Below, piece by piece: positions 48,964 through 61,739 of a DNA stretch of 64,000 nt. The number at the start of each line of letters is the position of its first letter. Position 1 is the stretch's first letter. The position numbers and the translations under genes are program-made. Source of the stretch: Capniomyces stellatus (Eukaryota > Kickxellomycota > Harpellomycetes > Harpellales > Legeriomycetaceae); NCBI GenBank assembly GCA_001661515.1, contig LUVW01000011.1, forward strand, positions 254,934 through 318,933, written 5' to 3'. The notes beneath the pieces are model-generated. The model did not search any database. It had not been told where the DNA came from and saw only the letters and a list, made by a program, of their open reading frames with translations.

Positions 48964-49764
48964 TTCGGTCAACCAGGTGCTATATCAATTGTTTTTCTAG
49001 CTCTGAGTTCGAAATTGAGCTTTAATTATCGCGATTGCTGGAATTGAATTGTGGGCGGCCTGGAGCGTTGCGGGTATGATTTGCGTCGGCGCAGTTCGTT
49101 TCAAAGATGGAAGGAATCAATAGTAGCTGTTTTAATTAAGACGAGCTTTGATTGGAAAAAGCGAAACGATTCAATAAAACAAAAAAAAAGGAAGTTTTAT
49201 TGTATTCTAACTCTTATTCAACTTTATATTATGAAGTAAAATAACAGAAAAAGATTTAGTCTTAGGTTTTGGTTTTGGTTTTGAGTTTTAGGTAAACTAG
49301 GTACAGCTTGTAGAAGCGTTAGTGTTATACTGCTGGTCATGAATTGTTGTTACTTTTAATTATTTTTGTGAAAAGTGCAAATGCAGTAAAGCACCAGTTA
49401 CCCTTTCCGACTTTAAAGTGCATTTTATATCCTTTTTCAAGTGCAACACTATTTGCTAAACTCTAAATCAACAAAGCTCCCAAAAATTTATTTTATTTGA
49501 TTGATTAAAGCTCCTAAGATTTTTCATCAGACTTTTTTTTTCTCTCTTTTGATCAAATAGTTTCGATATTCTTGTTACTGTTTGAAATTATTTATTTTCG
49601 GGTTACTTTTTTTTCCAAAAGTAGAAAAAGTGAAATCAAGCTCATTTGGAAATCAATTCAATAAAAATAGCAGTGCGTTGGTATAAATCTAGTACAAATA
49701 AAATCCTGATAAGAATCCAATCTTAATAGCAAACACCCAGGGAAAATAAAGAAATATTAGCAAA
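48964..49764. other. Divergent promoter region SWT1/TRM13
   Basis: About 800 bases shared by two genes transcribed away from each other, both RNA-related. A (GGTTTT) repeat at 49266-49284 and A/T runs; no gene seen. Confidence 0.6.
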
Positions 49765-52277
49765 ATGAACAAAGATCAAGAAGCTGGAAATGAAAGAAAG
49801 AGATTAAAGACAGAATCCAAGGAAACAAAGAAAAACAAAAATGCAAAAAAAACATCAGGCGAAATAAAATGCCACTTCTTTCTACAACACAAAAACAGAT
49901 ACTGCAAGCTTATGCCAAAGAAGAGCGGGAGGTACTGTGGTGAACATGCGCTGTTCAGTGAAGAAATCAGTAATCACACGAGTGTTGAGGGTGAGAATCA
50001 GGGTTCCAGCGAGAAAACTGATAATTCTGATGCAAATGGTACACAGGCGGGCGATGGCGACGTAAAGGCGGTCAAGGTTATTCAAATGCCACAAAGGGTG
50101 CCATGTCCATATGATACATCACAGTAAGTATGAACTTTCTGATAAATATGTATATGTTGCAAACCCGACTTGGAGATACCAATAATGTTAATTAACCAAA
50201 ATCTCCCTGTAGTACTGTTGACATCAAAAAGCTAGAAACGCATATGAGAAGCAAATGTAATTCGAGGCCCAGGGATAAGGACTTGAAATACTTTGAGCGA
50301 GACATCAATATGAGCGTGAAGGAACCTCAGTTGAAAGAATTGGAGGTTGAGGCTGGTGGGTCGGAATTAGAGGGCAATTTGTTTTTGGACGAGTATAAAA
50401 CCAAGGTTATGAGGCAGGAAGGGTGGAGTGTATCAAATGCACAGATATCCATACTGCCTGGAGAATTGAAATACACGAGTGGTAGATCCAATTTATACGG
50501 AAATTTACAAAATATTGTTGATGGAAACGTGCAAGAGATATTAAAGATGAACTCTGATCTGCAAAAATTACAAAGCTCGCGTCAAAAGACGGATTCTCTT
50601 GACTTGAACAAAAAAAAGAAAGTGGATTTTGGCGGCGAGTTAAACGAATCCACCAGTGTGTTGACGGGCATGAGCGAGGATAAGTTCAAGAACCTGTTCA
50701 GTATGGTTGGAGGGGCAGTGGTTGGTGAGGTAGCAAATAATAGGCTGCGATCTGACTGGAGTTTAAATGATTTTGGAATCATTGACCAAAAATCCAATTT
50801 AAATGGGACTGAAGCAAATGGGAACAAAACCGAGTTTAAAGCGGTGGTTGATACGGTGTTCCAGGTTGATATACTTGACCACGACGCCTTGGATGACCAA
50901 AGGTAGCCTCATTTCCTATATATCTACTTTGAGACGAGCCTTTTTTAAGATAAAGCTAAGAATAGATAATAATACTGAACTTGTTTTTATGTAATTAGGA
51001 AAGTTAAGGGTAATCTAAAGCACGTGATACAGCAGGTAAACTTTGATTGAAAGATAAATACAACAATTTGCACATATTATATGTGTATCGTGTGTGCGTA
51101 TAATGTGTAATCAGGTTAATTAGCGACTGAATGTTGTTATATTCTGCGTTATTTTTGGACATAGGCTTCTTTGCTTGGGCAATTAGAAAAAAACGGGCTA
51201 GTAAGCTCTGACTATAAATACGTTGAGTTTGGGGCTGGCAAAGGCGATCTGAGCAGGTGTATAATGGATGCACTTGGCGAGGAAAGCTTAAATACGGAAT
51301 TTATACTTATTGATCGCAAAAACTTTAGAAAAAAGCTGGACGGGTCGCTGGAAATAAAAAAAAGAAATATTGATGATAACAACACCAGCAAGTCTGGTAG
51401 TTTGACAGGAAAGGGTAAGGAAAAGGCCAAAATAGAGGCTGCCTCAGCTGACAATTTCAAGTCTTTGACTAGCAGAATCCAAATAGATATTAGAGATTTG
51501 AACCTGTCAGGGTTGGATGAGCTGCGCAAAAAAAGTGGGGACATTCTTGGTGCTGGAAAGCCCGAACTATACCCAATTGTTGCTTACTCGAAGCATCTGT
51601 GTGGAGCAGCAACAGACTTGGCACTGAGAAGCTTAAAAAAGTACGAGGCTGACGGTGGAAAGGTTGCTGGTATCGTATTTGCACTATGCTGTCATCACGC
51701 ATGCAAGTACTCGATGTATGTCAATCAGCCATACTTGATTAGGCAGCTCAAAACACATGGTATGGGACATTCAGGTACAAATGATGGCCTCGTTGAGCAT
51801 AAAAGTGCTGTCAATAATGACGGATTCGATGTTAAATGCAGCAAAAGCTCGGAAAACCAGCTAGCAGACTTCAATAGCGACCATCGCAAGCTTGTCAAGG
51901 ATATCTCAGCATTGAGCAGCTGGGCTGTTTGTGGTTGGCGTGATTCATCTGCTAACGAAAACAACGAACCTACTCAATCTCCAGGATCGAATGTTGAAAG
52001 CAGACGTCCTAGCGACTCGAACAGTGATATGTTGCTGGCGGCTGAGGCTGTATCTGAGTCTAAGTCTGGATCTGCAATTAACAGAAACTCTGGATACACT
52101 CAGTCGCTCTCTATTGACAAGAAAATACAGATTGGAAAGCTTTGTAAAAGATTTTTTGACTTTGGAAGGCTTGATTATGTTCAAAACAAATTTGACTTTT
52201 CAAGCGTAAAACTGGCACAGTATGTTTCTGAGGATATTTCGCTCGAAAATCTGGCGCTCGTTGCATCATATATCTAG
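49765..52277 (+). CDS. TRM13: tRNA 2'-O-methyltransferase Trm13
   Basis: Methylates the 2'-OH of position 4 in some tRNAs. Exons 49765-50123, 50213-50902, 50999-51035 and 51165-52277 are all in phase and give 732 residues. Exon 1 codes the TRM13 CCCH finger (CHFFLQHKNRYC, then SGRYCGEH). The CHHC finger (CPYDTSHTV then LETHMRSKC) is split by intron 1. The 37-nt exon 3 codes KVKGNLKHVIQQ, the family's KH..QQASLLGHLE-type segment with exon 4, so it cannot be skipped. The methyltransferase domain has SAM motif VEFGAGKGDLS (near 382), SKHLCGAATDLAL (near 503) and ALCCHH (near 535). It is longer than yeast Trm13 (476) through polar inserts. No transfer signs. Confidence 0.93.
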
Positions 52278-53061
52278 TAAAAAGTACAGCTAAATCCGCG
52301 TATATAACAGTATTTACATTTTACTTTAGCGATACCAAATCATCGACTAAAACCTGTTGATGAGCCTCAATATAAACAATTAAAAAGTTAAAAATCTCCA
52401 GTCGGTGCCCTTTACTTTTCTAACCTCAATCTATATATTTACTCTTTGCAAGGTTTTGGCCAAATTGAGCCTTTCAAATATAGTTTTTTAAAATAAAAAA
52501 AACAATACCATAGCTTTCCAAGGCCCATTTACTTTTTCAGTTGATTTTGCTTTAATGAACCGGCACATCACTGGCATATCGAATTCAAAGCAAATCACTT
52601 TAATGAAAAGCTGGCTTAGACGATATGTGTTTTGCAAACTGTAAACCTTACCAACCAATAAAATTTGCAGCTTCCATGTTTTAATTCAAAACAATCTCAT
52701 TTCTAATTGATCTCAGTTTTAGCAACAATTGACCAAGTTAAACACTAGTATTTTCCCTGTTGTACCATCACAGCTTCTTTTTTTTTTTTGCGACATAACT
52801 ATTTTTGTTAAACAATATTCGAAATTGCAAAGCAGGTTTAAAAATCGAACTCTTCTGTTTATCATCCTTGTACAGAATCAGATTTAGTGTTCAAATTCTT
52901 TCATTGATACTCCCCCTCCACCCTTCATTAACTTTATTGTGTCAAAATATTGTAAAATATTCAGTTGTAAAATAGTAGAGAGTAAACAAGACGGATCCCT
53001 GCAGAAAAAAGACCGGAACCAATTCAAGGAAATACGCTCGAACAAATTATCGCTCTTTACG
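52278..53061. other. Intergenic spacer TRM13-securin-like
   Basis: About 780 AT-rich bases including a C-rich island (TCCCCCTCC, 52911-52919) some 140 bp before the next start codon. The frame of the next gene stays open upstream to 52939 but has no ATG before 53062. Confidence 0.6.
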
Positions 53062-54099
53062 ATGAATAGAAATTTAAAGGCGGATATCCAAACTAACAAT
53101 GAAAATGCCACGCTAGATCAAAACACGCTGAACACGAACACAATGGCACGAAAGGCATTAGTAGCCGGTACCCCCAAAGCTAATTCCTTCCAGCCCAAAG
53201 AAGGTAATGACAATACGGCGATCGTTTTTATTTATTTATTCTATTTTATTAAAATAAACATACGAAAAAAGAAAGGCGAGACTAAATATTATACTTTCGT
53301 AAATTCCATAATTTATAGCACTAAACACAAACAGCAAATCGATAAAACAAAAAATAAAGGTGCAAACTTTAGAGACGCCCATTAAAACCCCAAAGATAAA
53401 GACCCGCGCGCATTTAAACAACGAACATTCAAGAACAGTTTTTAAATCAGCGAAACGCTCTTTAACGGGCAGTAAGCTTCTGAAAGTTGATTTAGAAACT
53501 AGAATTCCGAATAAAAATGGCGGAATTGGTGCTATTCAATTTAACAACAGTACCAGCCTCGCCTCGCCGCTGATAAAACCTATGGCTGGTCTCAAAGCTG
53601 AAAACCGCATTGAACAGCTTGATATTATGGAAATCGATATGGACAATAAAAGTGAAGAAGGCCTTGACCTTGAAACCGAGTATGCTCCCCCAAAACAAGA
53701 AGGTAGCTTTTCCTGGGCGTTTTAAACCAATTTTGCTTGATTATTATGCTATTCAATTCTACTAATATATCATCAATAGTAACTAGAAATATACACATCC
53801 ATCTGGCATTTATAGACGCTGGGTTCGACCCGATAGATACTTTTGGCTTTGGTGTTGACTACTCAGCGAAGCTGAATCTGGAGTCTGCTTTTATAGGCCA
53901 TTACTACAATGAATGTGCCGTGAAAGCTGGCCAAAAAGAATCAGACGATAAATACTTTACCGAAACGCCAGACCTGGTGGCCGAAAGCCATTTTTCCGAC
54001 GATCAAAGTGACTATATAGGTGCATATTTTAACTCAACAGACACCACAATACCCCTCTTTGGTGGCTATAGCCTAATCCCCAAGCCCTGTAGCAATTAA
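53062..54099 (+). CDS. Securin-like protein (candidate)
   Basis: Exons 53062-53203, 53373-53702 and 53816-54099, phases consistent, 251 residues. Securins are short, mostly disordered inhibitors of separase, marked by an N-terminal destruction box and an acidic C-terminal separase-binding region. Here the N-terminal 45 residues hold TMARKALVAGTP, an RxxL D-box set like the RKALG of human PTTG1; a basic middle has TPIKTPK and RTVFKSAKRSL; then an acidic block ends LDLETEYAPPKQED and runs into FDPIDTFGFG and VDYS, resembling the EIEY-PP segment of fungal securins. NNENA near residue 13 could be a weak KEN-like signal. The evidence is motif order only; another disordered cell-cycle protein is possible. 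Confidence 0.5.
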
Positions 54100-54309
54100 T
54101 GTGTACCTAGTGTTTATAATTGTTGGCATCTGCGCCTAGTTTTCCTTACTGTGTTATAGGCACTTTAGCTAAATTTATTTTAAAGGTATAACTAGTAATA
54201 AAAATGTAAAGCCACTTGTATTAAAGCAAGATTTTGTTTAAGCTGGAGCTCTTGCTAAATCAGCAGTACTATCAAATACGTGCAGCCCGACTCCACCCAA
54301 CACAGTTGA

Positions 54310-55401
54310 TTACTTGGATACCTCAGCAACCTTCAGGATATCACAGAAAATACCGAACGCAGTTACCTCAGCTCCTGCACCAGCGCCTTGAATAATCAAA
54401 GGATTTGGGAAGTATTTGGTGGTGAACGAAACAATATTGTCTCCGCTGCTTAAACCTGCAAACGGATGGGATACAGGGTATTTCATCAGCTTGACGCTGT
54501 ATTCCTTCTTTTTAAAGTCAAGATTTCCCACATATCGCAAAACTTGGCCTTGCTCCAACGCTTCCTTGTTGAGGTTGGCAAAGTGCTCATCAAACTCTGG
54601 GAGTCTGTTCATGAATTCGTCGACTGATTTGACTTCACGGAGCTCTGCTGGCACAATATTCTCCAAGTTTAGGTCAGATAGCTCGATCTCGCTTCCTGAA
54701 AGTCTAGCCAGGATAACTACCTTTCTAGCAACATCAAGGCCACTCAAGTCGTCTCTTGGATCTGGCTCTGTGAATCCGTTGTTCTTTGCAACTTTAACAA
54801 TATCACTGAATGACTTTCCTGTCAGCTTTCCTGAAGAGAACTCACCAAACAAGAATGACAAAGTACCAGACAAAATACCTTCAACCTTGACAACTTCATC
54901 TCCCGCCAACACAAGATTGTTGAGAGTTGATAAGGTTGGCAAACCTGCCCCAACGGTTGCCTCGTGAAGCATCAATGGTGATCCCTCCTGGCTAGTCAAG
55001 TTTTTGATTTGCTTCCAGGCATTCAAATCGCCAGAGAAAGCCTTCTTGTTTGGTGTGACAACATTGAATCCTTGTTGGAGCCAGCTAACATAACTATTTG
55101 CAATGCCTTCGTTTGAGGTGCAATCAATCAATAGTGATTTTGATGGCTCGTAATTCTCCTTGATCTGGCTGATAAACGAGTTTAAATCTGCTGTCTGAGA
55201 TTCACTGCCCTCAAGTAGTCCCTTCCATTCCAAAGTGTCGATTGGTGCTTGGGGCTTTCTAACAATCATTTTGCGTGAATTTGTCAATCCAACAATGTTG
55301 ATTGGCAAAGCGATTGATCTTGGTGATTTTTTATATTCAACCAACATTTTAATCAAGGCCTCGCCAACAAGACCTGGTCCTACAATAGCTACAGAAAGCA
55401 T
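54310..55401 (-). CDS. HOM6: Homoserine dehydrogenase
   Basis: Reduces aspartate semialdehyde to homoserine, the branch to methionine and threonine. Single exon, 363 residues (yeast Hom6 359). Rossmann motif GPGLVGEALIKML starts at residue 8; LIDCTSNEGIANSY, VVTPNKKAFSGD, HEATVGAGLPTL, VEGILSGTLSFLFGEFSSGK, EPDPRDDLSGLDVARK (with catalytic Asp/Lys) and the final QGAGAGAEVTAFGIF are all present. It lacks an aspartate-kinase or ACT domain, as in other fungi. The product homoserine feeds the pathway that ends in MET6 in this window; the two genes are 30 kb apart. Confidence 0.97.
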   Translation of the reverse strand: MLSVAIVGPGLVGEALIKMLVEYKKSPRSIALPINIVGLTNSRKMIVRKPQAPIDTLEWKGLLEGSESQTADLNSFISQIKENYEPSKSLLIDCTSNEGIANSYVSWLQQGFNVVTPNKKAFSGDLNAWKQIKNLTSQEGSPLMLHEATVGAGLPTLSTLNNLVLAGDEVVKVEGILSGTLSFLFGEFSSGKLTGKSFSDIVKVAKNNGFTEPDPRDDLSGLDVARKVVILARLSGSEIELSDLNLENIVPAELREVKSVDEFMNRLPEFDEHFANLNKEALEQGQVLRYVGNLDFKKKEYSVKLMKYPVSHPFAGLSSGDNIVSFTTKYFPNPLIIQGAGAGAEVTAFGIFCDILKVAEVSK

Positions 55402-56546
55402 TATTTTTACTCTAATTCGTTGAGGGTTGTTTGATGTTTATGTTCCAACACTTGGCTAGATTGAGTGAAAGTTTGTTTTATTTTTTGCGAGATTTTAAGT
55501 TTTGAAATATCAATTCAAAAATATGTGGTTGAATAAATATTGTTTAAACCAGGCTGGAATATATTTTTTTTACTATAACTTTCAACGATAAAGAGGAGGA
55601 ATCTGTTTTAAAATCCGTTTTTTTTAGCTGTTAACTTTGCGGTAAACATTTGTTTTAAACAAATCAAAAGCATTACTGATGAGCAATTTAATATATTTTT
55701 AGTATCCCGATTAAGAAAGTTGCCACATAATCTTCCAACAAATCCTTATCTACCATAGTTGGATATATTGATGGGTGAAATCTTTGAAGCAATAAACACG
55801 CTTTTGCTTGGTCTCTCAAACAGAAACAATCGATCTAAACAGATGTTTAAACAGTGGAAATTTAAATGTACGTGATGCTGTTATGCTTGGAATATATCAA
55901 TACTGATGAAAGGAGCCACAAAACTAGTATTAAGAGCAGCTCCCTTAACTAGATAAACTTTTGGCTGTAAACCCTGATCGAACAGTTGGGCAAGTAAAAG
56001 CGCCAAATAACATGCTCGTCAATGTGCAAGATTGGAATCAAACGTTGCTTTTCTGTTTACTGCTAATGAGTGGGCAAAATGGTGTGTGGAATTACTGCTA
56101 CAATAGACAGGTGCTATACGAGCTTTGCAGGCAAGTGTGAGCAGTTTACAGAGCATTACAATCTAACGGTATACGGAGCATCACGATCTAGCAGTATACA
56201 GAGCATTGCAATCTAGCGGTTTACAGAGCATTCGGCTGTAAGCACACGAGATGGATGACTACATGTAACTAGATTAAACGATGGAGAAAGATCCCCCTCC
56301 CGGTTCTAAATGTGAGTGTAGTGATACGTTTTAACTTTATTGGGTATGATAGCAAAACTAGTATAATAAATCACTACCAGATAAAAGGTGTACAAAAAAA
56401 TCAAAAAAAATCAAAAAAGAGATAGCATCAAGATATCGCGCTAACATATTAATAAAGAGGCTAAACGTAAATAAAACAGATTTAAAAGCATTGGACGCTT
56501 GGTATATAAACACAGGTGTAATAAATAACAATCTTGTACAGAAAGA
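55402..56546. other. Intergenic spacer HOM6 to YABBY-like gene
   Basis: About 1.15 kb. Contains a 25-bp minisatellite (56145-56233), a C-rich island (56292-56301) and A-rich runs near 56395-56420. No gene seen. Confidence 0.6.
56145..56233. repeat. 25-bp minisatellite, about 3.5 units
   Basis: Units at 56145-56169, 56170-56194, 56195-56219 and a partial at 56220-56233, each built on TWTACAGAGCATYRCAATCT. A decayed extra unit may precede it. Non-coding. Confidence 0.85.
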
Positions 56547-56741
56547 TTATGCCTTGGTAGCACCCTTAGCGTTGATTGGGTTTTCGGGGCTGTTTTTCCA
56601 GTTGGAAGCGGCGGCCTTGAAGGCGTCTTTGTGTGCCAATGCAGGGTTCTTTACCTTGACCTTTGTGAGCTCGGTCTTCATAAACTTGTTGTATGCTGAC
56701 AACTTGCGTGTTGTTTTCTTTGCTACTTTTGCGACGGCCAT
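56547..56741 (-). CDS. Small YABBY/HMG-box-like protein
   Basis: A 64-residue, strongly basic protein on a single exon with ATG at 56741. The core LSAYNKFMKTELTKVKVKNP followed by HKDAFKAAASNWKNSPENP matches the short fungal proteins that carry an HMG-like fold related to plant YABBY domains: Tyr-Asn-Lys-Phe in helix 1 and Phe..Ala...Asn-Trp in helix 2-3. Expected to be nuclear and to bind DNA or chromatin; no specific function is known to me. The Ala/Lys-rich first 10 residues could add charge contacts. Isolated between two spacers, so context says nothing. Confidence 0.8.
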   Translation of the reverse strand: MAVAKVAKKTTRKLSAYNKFMKTELTKVKVKNPALAHKDAFKAAASNWKNSPENPINAKGATKA

Positions 56742-59700
56742 TTTAGTGTTACTGTTTGCTATTTAGTTTTGTGTTTGAAAAAAAAAAAGTATTTTTTTTT
56801 ATATAGTATAATTATAGGTAATGTTTAAAAGATTAAAACAAATATGATTCCTATTGTTTAGTAGTATTAGAGGGCACATTGCTTATATACTATTTAGTGT
56901 TTCTCCAAAAGGTTTATTTGAAAGAAAAAAAACTATCAAGTTTGCTTTAATTGAGAGTATGTAATTTTGAATACTATTTTTTCTCCTTTACTAAAAATGA
57001 TTAACGAATCACAATGTCTGCTATCAGACAAAACGATATTTACCACTTGGTAATAGCTTGAATTTAGAATTTGATGGTTAGTAATTTCAGTTTTATTTTA
57101 TTAAACCCAAATTTACATTTACGTTCACATTTACATTTACACTTACACTTCAATGTAGCCTTACTATAGTTTAGCATTCCATAACAATGAAGAACATTTT
57201 AATAATGTACATTTGTCTAAATCGTAAGTGATTCAAATAGAAGGAACACTACATTTAGTGTTATTCCTTGCGATATTCATTGGATATAGAACGGCAATTT
57301 TTCTAGTGGTTTGTACTTGAATTAAAAATGGAGCTATTTTATGTACTTTATAAAAAAAACGGAGTTATTTCACTTGATGTTTTTTCTCGCGTTTACGTGT
57401 AAAGATCTCAACTATTTTCAGTTAAACTTGGTCAAGTAAAACAATAATCCTCATTTAATGCAAGTTGTATCTACTCCCCTATTTCCATGAATTGCACTAA
57501 TTAATATACAATGAATTTAGCAGTAGAGAAATAAAAAAAATAGAATTAGTAAAAATCCCTAGACAATCAAGTGCCATCCTTGCCCATTAGAAAGCAAAGA
57601 CAAAACTTGCCGAGTGTTGTTTTCGGTAGCTATAAGTCCACCTGGCTCTATCGTTATAATATTACTGGCTTTTTACTATTAAAAGCTGATACAAAGAGCA
57701 AGAAATTCAGGTTTTAGATAATAAGTGCGGTATTAGCTTATTTAATTTACAGAAAGTAAACTTGGATATTTTTTGTTGGCATCCATTGGCAGAACTTAAT
57801 TTATGAAAAAGTAAATTGTAAATAAGCTGTAAATTGCTTCTTAAAACAAAAAACAATTGGGGATTTCGTTAGATTAAATAGAATGGGTGTAGGAAGGTTT
57901 CTTTTCGAGAAAAACAGCCTGGTTGCCACTTTTCTCATAAACGAGCTGAAGAACATGAGAATCCTATTTGACTGTCTACCCGATATGCGGCGTATTTTAC
58001 AACTTTTTAATTTACCTTTAAACAAAGTTAAGAGTACATGTGCATGTAAAGAAAGGCAAGGCAAAGCAAGATTGAGTAAAACCAACATATGTTTTAAGCT
58101 CGATCGAGCAAACTTTTACACAATTTGTGCATTCGAAATATAATTAGAATGCTTTAAATGTGGGATTTGATAAATTTGCTAAAATAAATACAGTCAGCTG
58201 AACCCAAAGTGCGCCCAAATACCATCAATTTACTCGAGCAACACATTGAAACCAAATGCCACATTTATAATGTAAAAAATATATACACCCCATGCAAGCC
58301 TATCTAGCTTTAAAGAGAAAAAAACTTTAGCACCCTTTTCAAGCTGAACTTTGTCATATGAGTTTATCACCATTTAATTGTTTTTCTCATTAAAAGCTTT
58401 TACAATCAGGCAGTAGACTGTAATGTTTGAATGTGTACCAAGCTGTAATGCTCCACCTTGCTCAAACCTCCCCCCCCAATAATATGTGTATTCATGCAGT
58501 AGGGTGTGCTCGAAATACAAGAGGATGATTCAAGAAACAAGTGTTTTTTTGTATAACTTATATATATTTGCTCAACTCAAATAAAATGCACATTAGCAAA
58601 GTATAACATTATTTATAGCAGAAATGATAGAAAAAAATAAATTGCTGAAATTGCAAATACAACAGGAAAATCAGTCGAGTTTTTCAAGGCAGCCATTGAT
58701 TTTAGCTGTGTTTATGAATATGACTCCCTCTCATCCGTAAAGCTTTACTTATTGAATACTCGTTCAGTTACTTGTTATTGTTATTGTTATTGTTATAGTA
58801 AAAAAGCCTTTCAAAGCGAAATGCTGAACTATATACTATAGTTATGTTCGTAAGTGTATTTTTATACACTGGGGCTATTTAATATACAAGGAATATCATT
58901 GGCAGATCCCGGTGATATAGTATTTAACTCGCTTTAACGCCTTAACGCTTCTTTATTGGATTATTCTACGCATTCTACACATTTTTTGTGGGATCGAAAC
59001 GCCAAACAACCACAGTAAATTAAAATCCGGTGTTAATTATAGCACAAATAGCAAACAATAGCCTTTTTATCTAATAGTAGGTGCGTGTTTTTCTATTCTA
59101 GACCGTACATATCGCTTCAGCAATATCTGTAACTACTCTTATAACAGAGATTTTTAAGCCTCAAACAAGGAAAGCCAAACTTGGCAAATATAAAGATAAT
59201 CATTTTATTCACCAAACCAAAAGTATCTGTTGATTTAGTTCAATAAAAAGAAAAGTATCTCGCTGATAGCCTACAAACACAGTAAAGGGAATATGTCCTA
59301 AACCCGAGTCAGTAAAAAAAAAAAATCAAAAAAAATCTGCAAATCTAAAAAACTATACATACACTCCAAAAAGAACCAAAATGATTATTTTATTACACGA
59401 GGATTGCAGCGAGGATTAACAATGGTCCGAATATTTGGATCAAAACAGCATATTTTTATAAACTGGCGCAATTCGAAGGCCACTTTCTTGCTGTATCAAG
59501 TACGAAATGTGCTAGCAATAATGAAAAAGGGCATGATTCGAGTTTGAAACAGCAGGGCCAAGCGTATCACATACAAATAAAAACACACCTCTCTGTCCAC
59601 TGCTGTGGCCAACTAATTGCTAAAAGTAATAAAGTGGAAAATGGGTAGATTCCATAACCAAAAAATCGAAACCCCAAATAAAAAGCTCACACAAAAAAAC

Positions 59701-59843
59701 GAGAAAAAAAGAAAGTGATAGTGGATTATTATATTTAGATTAAAAAAATTAAAACACCCTAAAAGCCAAACTTTGCAAGAGTGATAAAATTGACCAACTA
59801 TAATCCCAAAAGATAAATAGAATAAAGGCCTCAAATTTTTTGT
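56742..59843. other. Gene-free region, 3.1 kb
   Basis: AT-rich with simple repeats: TTTACATTTACA-type hexamers near 57112-57150, (TTGTTA)n near 58771-58796, C-rich island 58468-58478. The open frame 57883-58143 (86 codons, ATG start) has ordinary composition but no motif, and I do not call it. No tRNA or snRNA pattern recognised. Confidence 0.55.
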
Positions 59844-61739
59844 TTATCTCTTTTTCTTATCAGCAGTAACGTTGAACTTGAATAGGATAATATCACCACT
59901 GTTTACAACGTAGTCTCTGCCCTTTTGCATGTATTTACCAGCAGCTTTGACGGCAGCCTCACTATCAAAAAACAACACGAGGATACAAAAGAAAAGTTAT
60001 AGACAAGTACATTTCAACAATAAAATAGGCCTTCGGATCACGGCAGTTTAACGTTAGAAATACAAAGTCAAGTATAAACAAAATGAAGAAGGCTAGAAAG
60101 TAAAGGTAAAGTAGGTGGTGTAAAATTACCTTCCCAATTCCTTGATATCCTCATAGTTGAATACTTCAGCCATAATGAATCCACGTTCAAAGTCAGTGTG
60201 GATAACACCGGCGGCTTGAGGAGACTTGGTTCCTTTACGGATGGTCCATGCACGGACTTCAATTGGACCACATGTAAAGTAGTACTCTAGTCTAAGGCCG
60301 GCGTAACCTGAAACAATAATCTTTGGTAGTGCTGAAACAGTATCCAATGACTTGAGATGTTCATTCTGTTGCTCTGGTTCCATCAATGACAACTGAATGC
60401 GTGATTTCCAATTGTTATGATTTTAGTTTTAGTTTTAGTTTTAGTTTTAGTTTTAGTTTTAATTTTTTTAAAAGAAAAGAAAATAAATGTAATGAAATTG
60501 TGCTTACAGAGTGTTCAAATACACCTGAGAATGGAATCAACATATCTCCTGGGTTGTTTTCGTCAATCCAAGCCTTGATTTTTGGCAAATACTTGTTCTT
60601 TTTGCGGATGTAGTCCTTTTCGCTGACGTTGGCCAAGTAAATTACAGTCTTGGCAGTAATGAAGGTCTGTTGGTTGATGTACTCGACTTCCTTGTTGGTC
60701 CAGTTACCTTTACGGACATCTTTGCCTGATTCCAGCCATTCCAAAACTCTCTTCAATGCAGCCTAAACCAACAATAGCAACAGTAGCAGAAGTGTTAATT
60801 TTATACTCATCAATTACGTGATCCATATATATATATATTTGTAATCTTCAAACAAGTGCCATCAATGTCACTAGCGAGCCTCTTGTACTTACAATTTCGT
60901 CCTTTTTGTCTTTATCGGCGGCATTTCCTCCTGTTCCAACCTTCAAAAGAGCTCTGTCTCCAGCTTCAATGTACTTTTTCAAAACTTCTATATCTTTAAG
61001 TCTAAGTTCCTGGTGGATAATCTCCAAGTCACGTGTTGGGTCAATCTCTCCCTCAACATGAACTACATCAGGATCTGAAAAAGCACGCACAACATGGAAA
61101 ATAGCATCGACTGAGCGGACATGCGACAAGAAATTGTTACCAAGTCCTGCTCCTGCTGCTGCACCTTTAACCAATCCTGCAATGTCAATAACAGTCAAGT
61201 ATGCTGGAACTGTGTTTTTAGGCTTGTATTGCTCAATCAACCAATCGAATCTCTCATCTGGAACAGCAACTCTGGATTCCTCAGGTTCTATGTATCAAAA
61301 TATTTGTTTAAAGACCATCAATATCTCTTCCTTCTGCCTCATCCGTTGCTACTATTCCATCTCCAGCATCCTTGCAAGATGGAAATTACATTGTCCTTCA
61401 ACACACATTCAAAAAGCAAACAAAAAAGCAGGCGAACAGGCAGATATTGAATCACTTACCAATAGTGCAGAAAGGGTAGTTTTCTGCTGGTACAGAAGAT
61501 TTTGTGATTGCATTAAAGAAGGTTGATTTTCTACACATTCATTCAACAATTAACAGAACCGTTTACTACCAAGAATCGCCGTGTCAATTTTTACACGCTC
61601 CTTTCTTCTTTTCATTTAAATAAATATAATAGATGTAAGTTTACCCGACATTTGGGAGACCGACAACACCAATCTTCAAATTGTTGGATGGTCTTCCTAA
61701 GAGGATCTTTTCTTCCTGGACTACTTTCTTTGGTGGCAT
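59844..61739 (-). CDS. OLA1: Obg-like ATPase Ola1/YchF
   Basis: Conserved TRAFAC-class ATPase that binds ribosomes and acts in translation and stress. Six exons: 61739-61645, 61530-61460, 61287-60893, 60762-60508, 60392-60130 and 59961-59844; all phases fit, 398 residues (human OLA1 396). The P loop GLPNVGKST (27-35) is split by intron 1. [20 protein letters not shown] is the G3 region, and NVSEKDY replaces the NKxD guanine motif, the known basis for ATP rather than GTP use. The C-terminal TGS domain has [15 protein letters not shown] and [17 protein letters not shown]. An (TTTTAG)n repeat sits in intron 4. The reading frame stays open for 80 codons upstream to another ATG at 61979 (see findings). 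Confidence 0.96.
60420..60464. repeat. (TTTTAG)n microsatellite in OLA1 intron 4
   Basis: Seven perfect six-base units inside the 115-nt intron between OLA1 exons 4 and 5. On the coding strand the units read CTAAAA, so the repeat supplies many branch-point-like sequences. Confidence 0.85.

Noticed and set aside
57883..58143. 86-codon ATG-started frame in the 56.7-59.8 kb spacer
   Set aside because: Plausible length but no family resemblance, and an equally long frame lies on the opposite strand.
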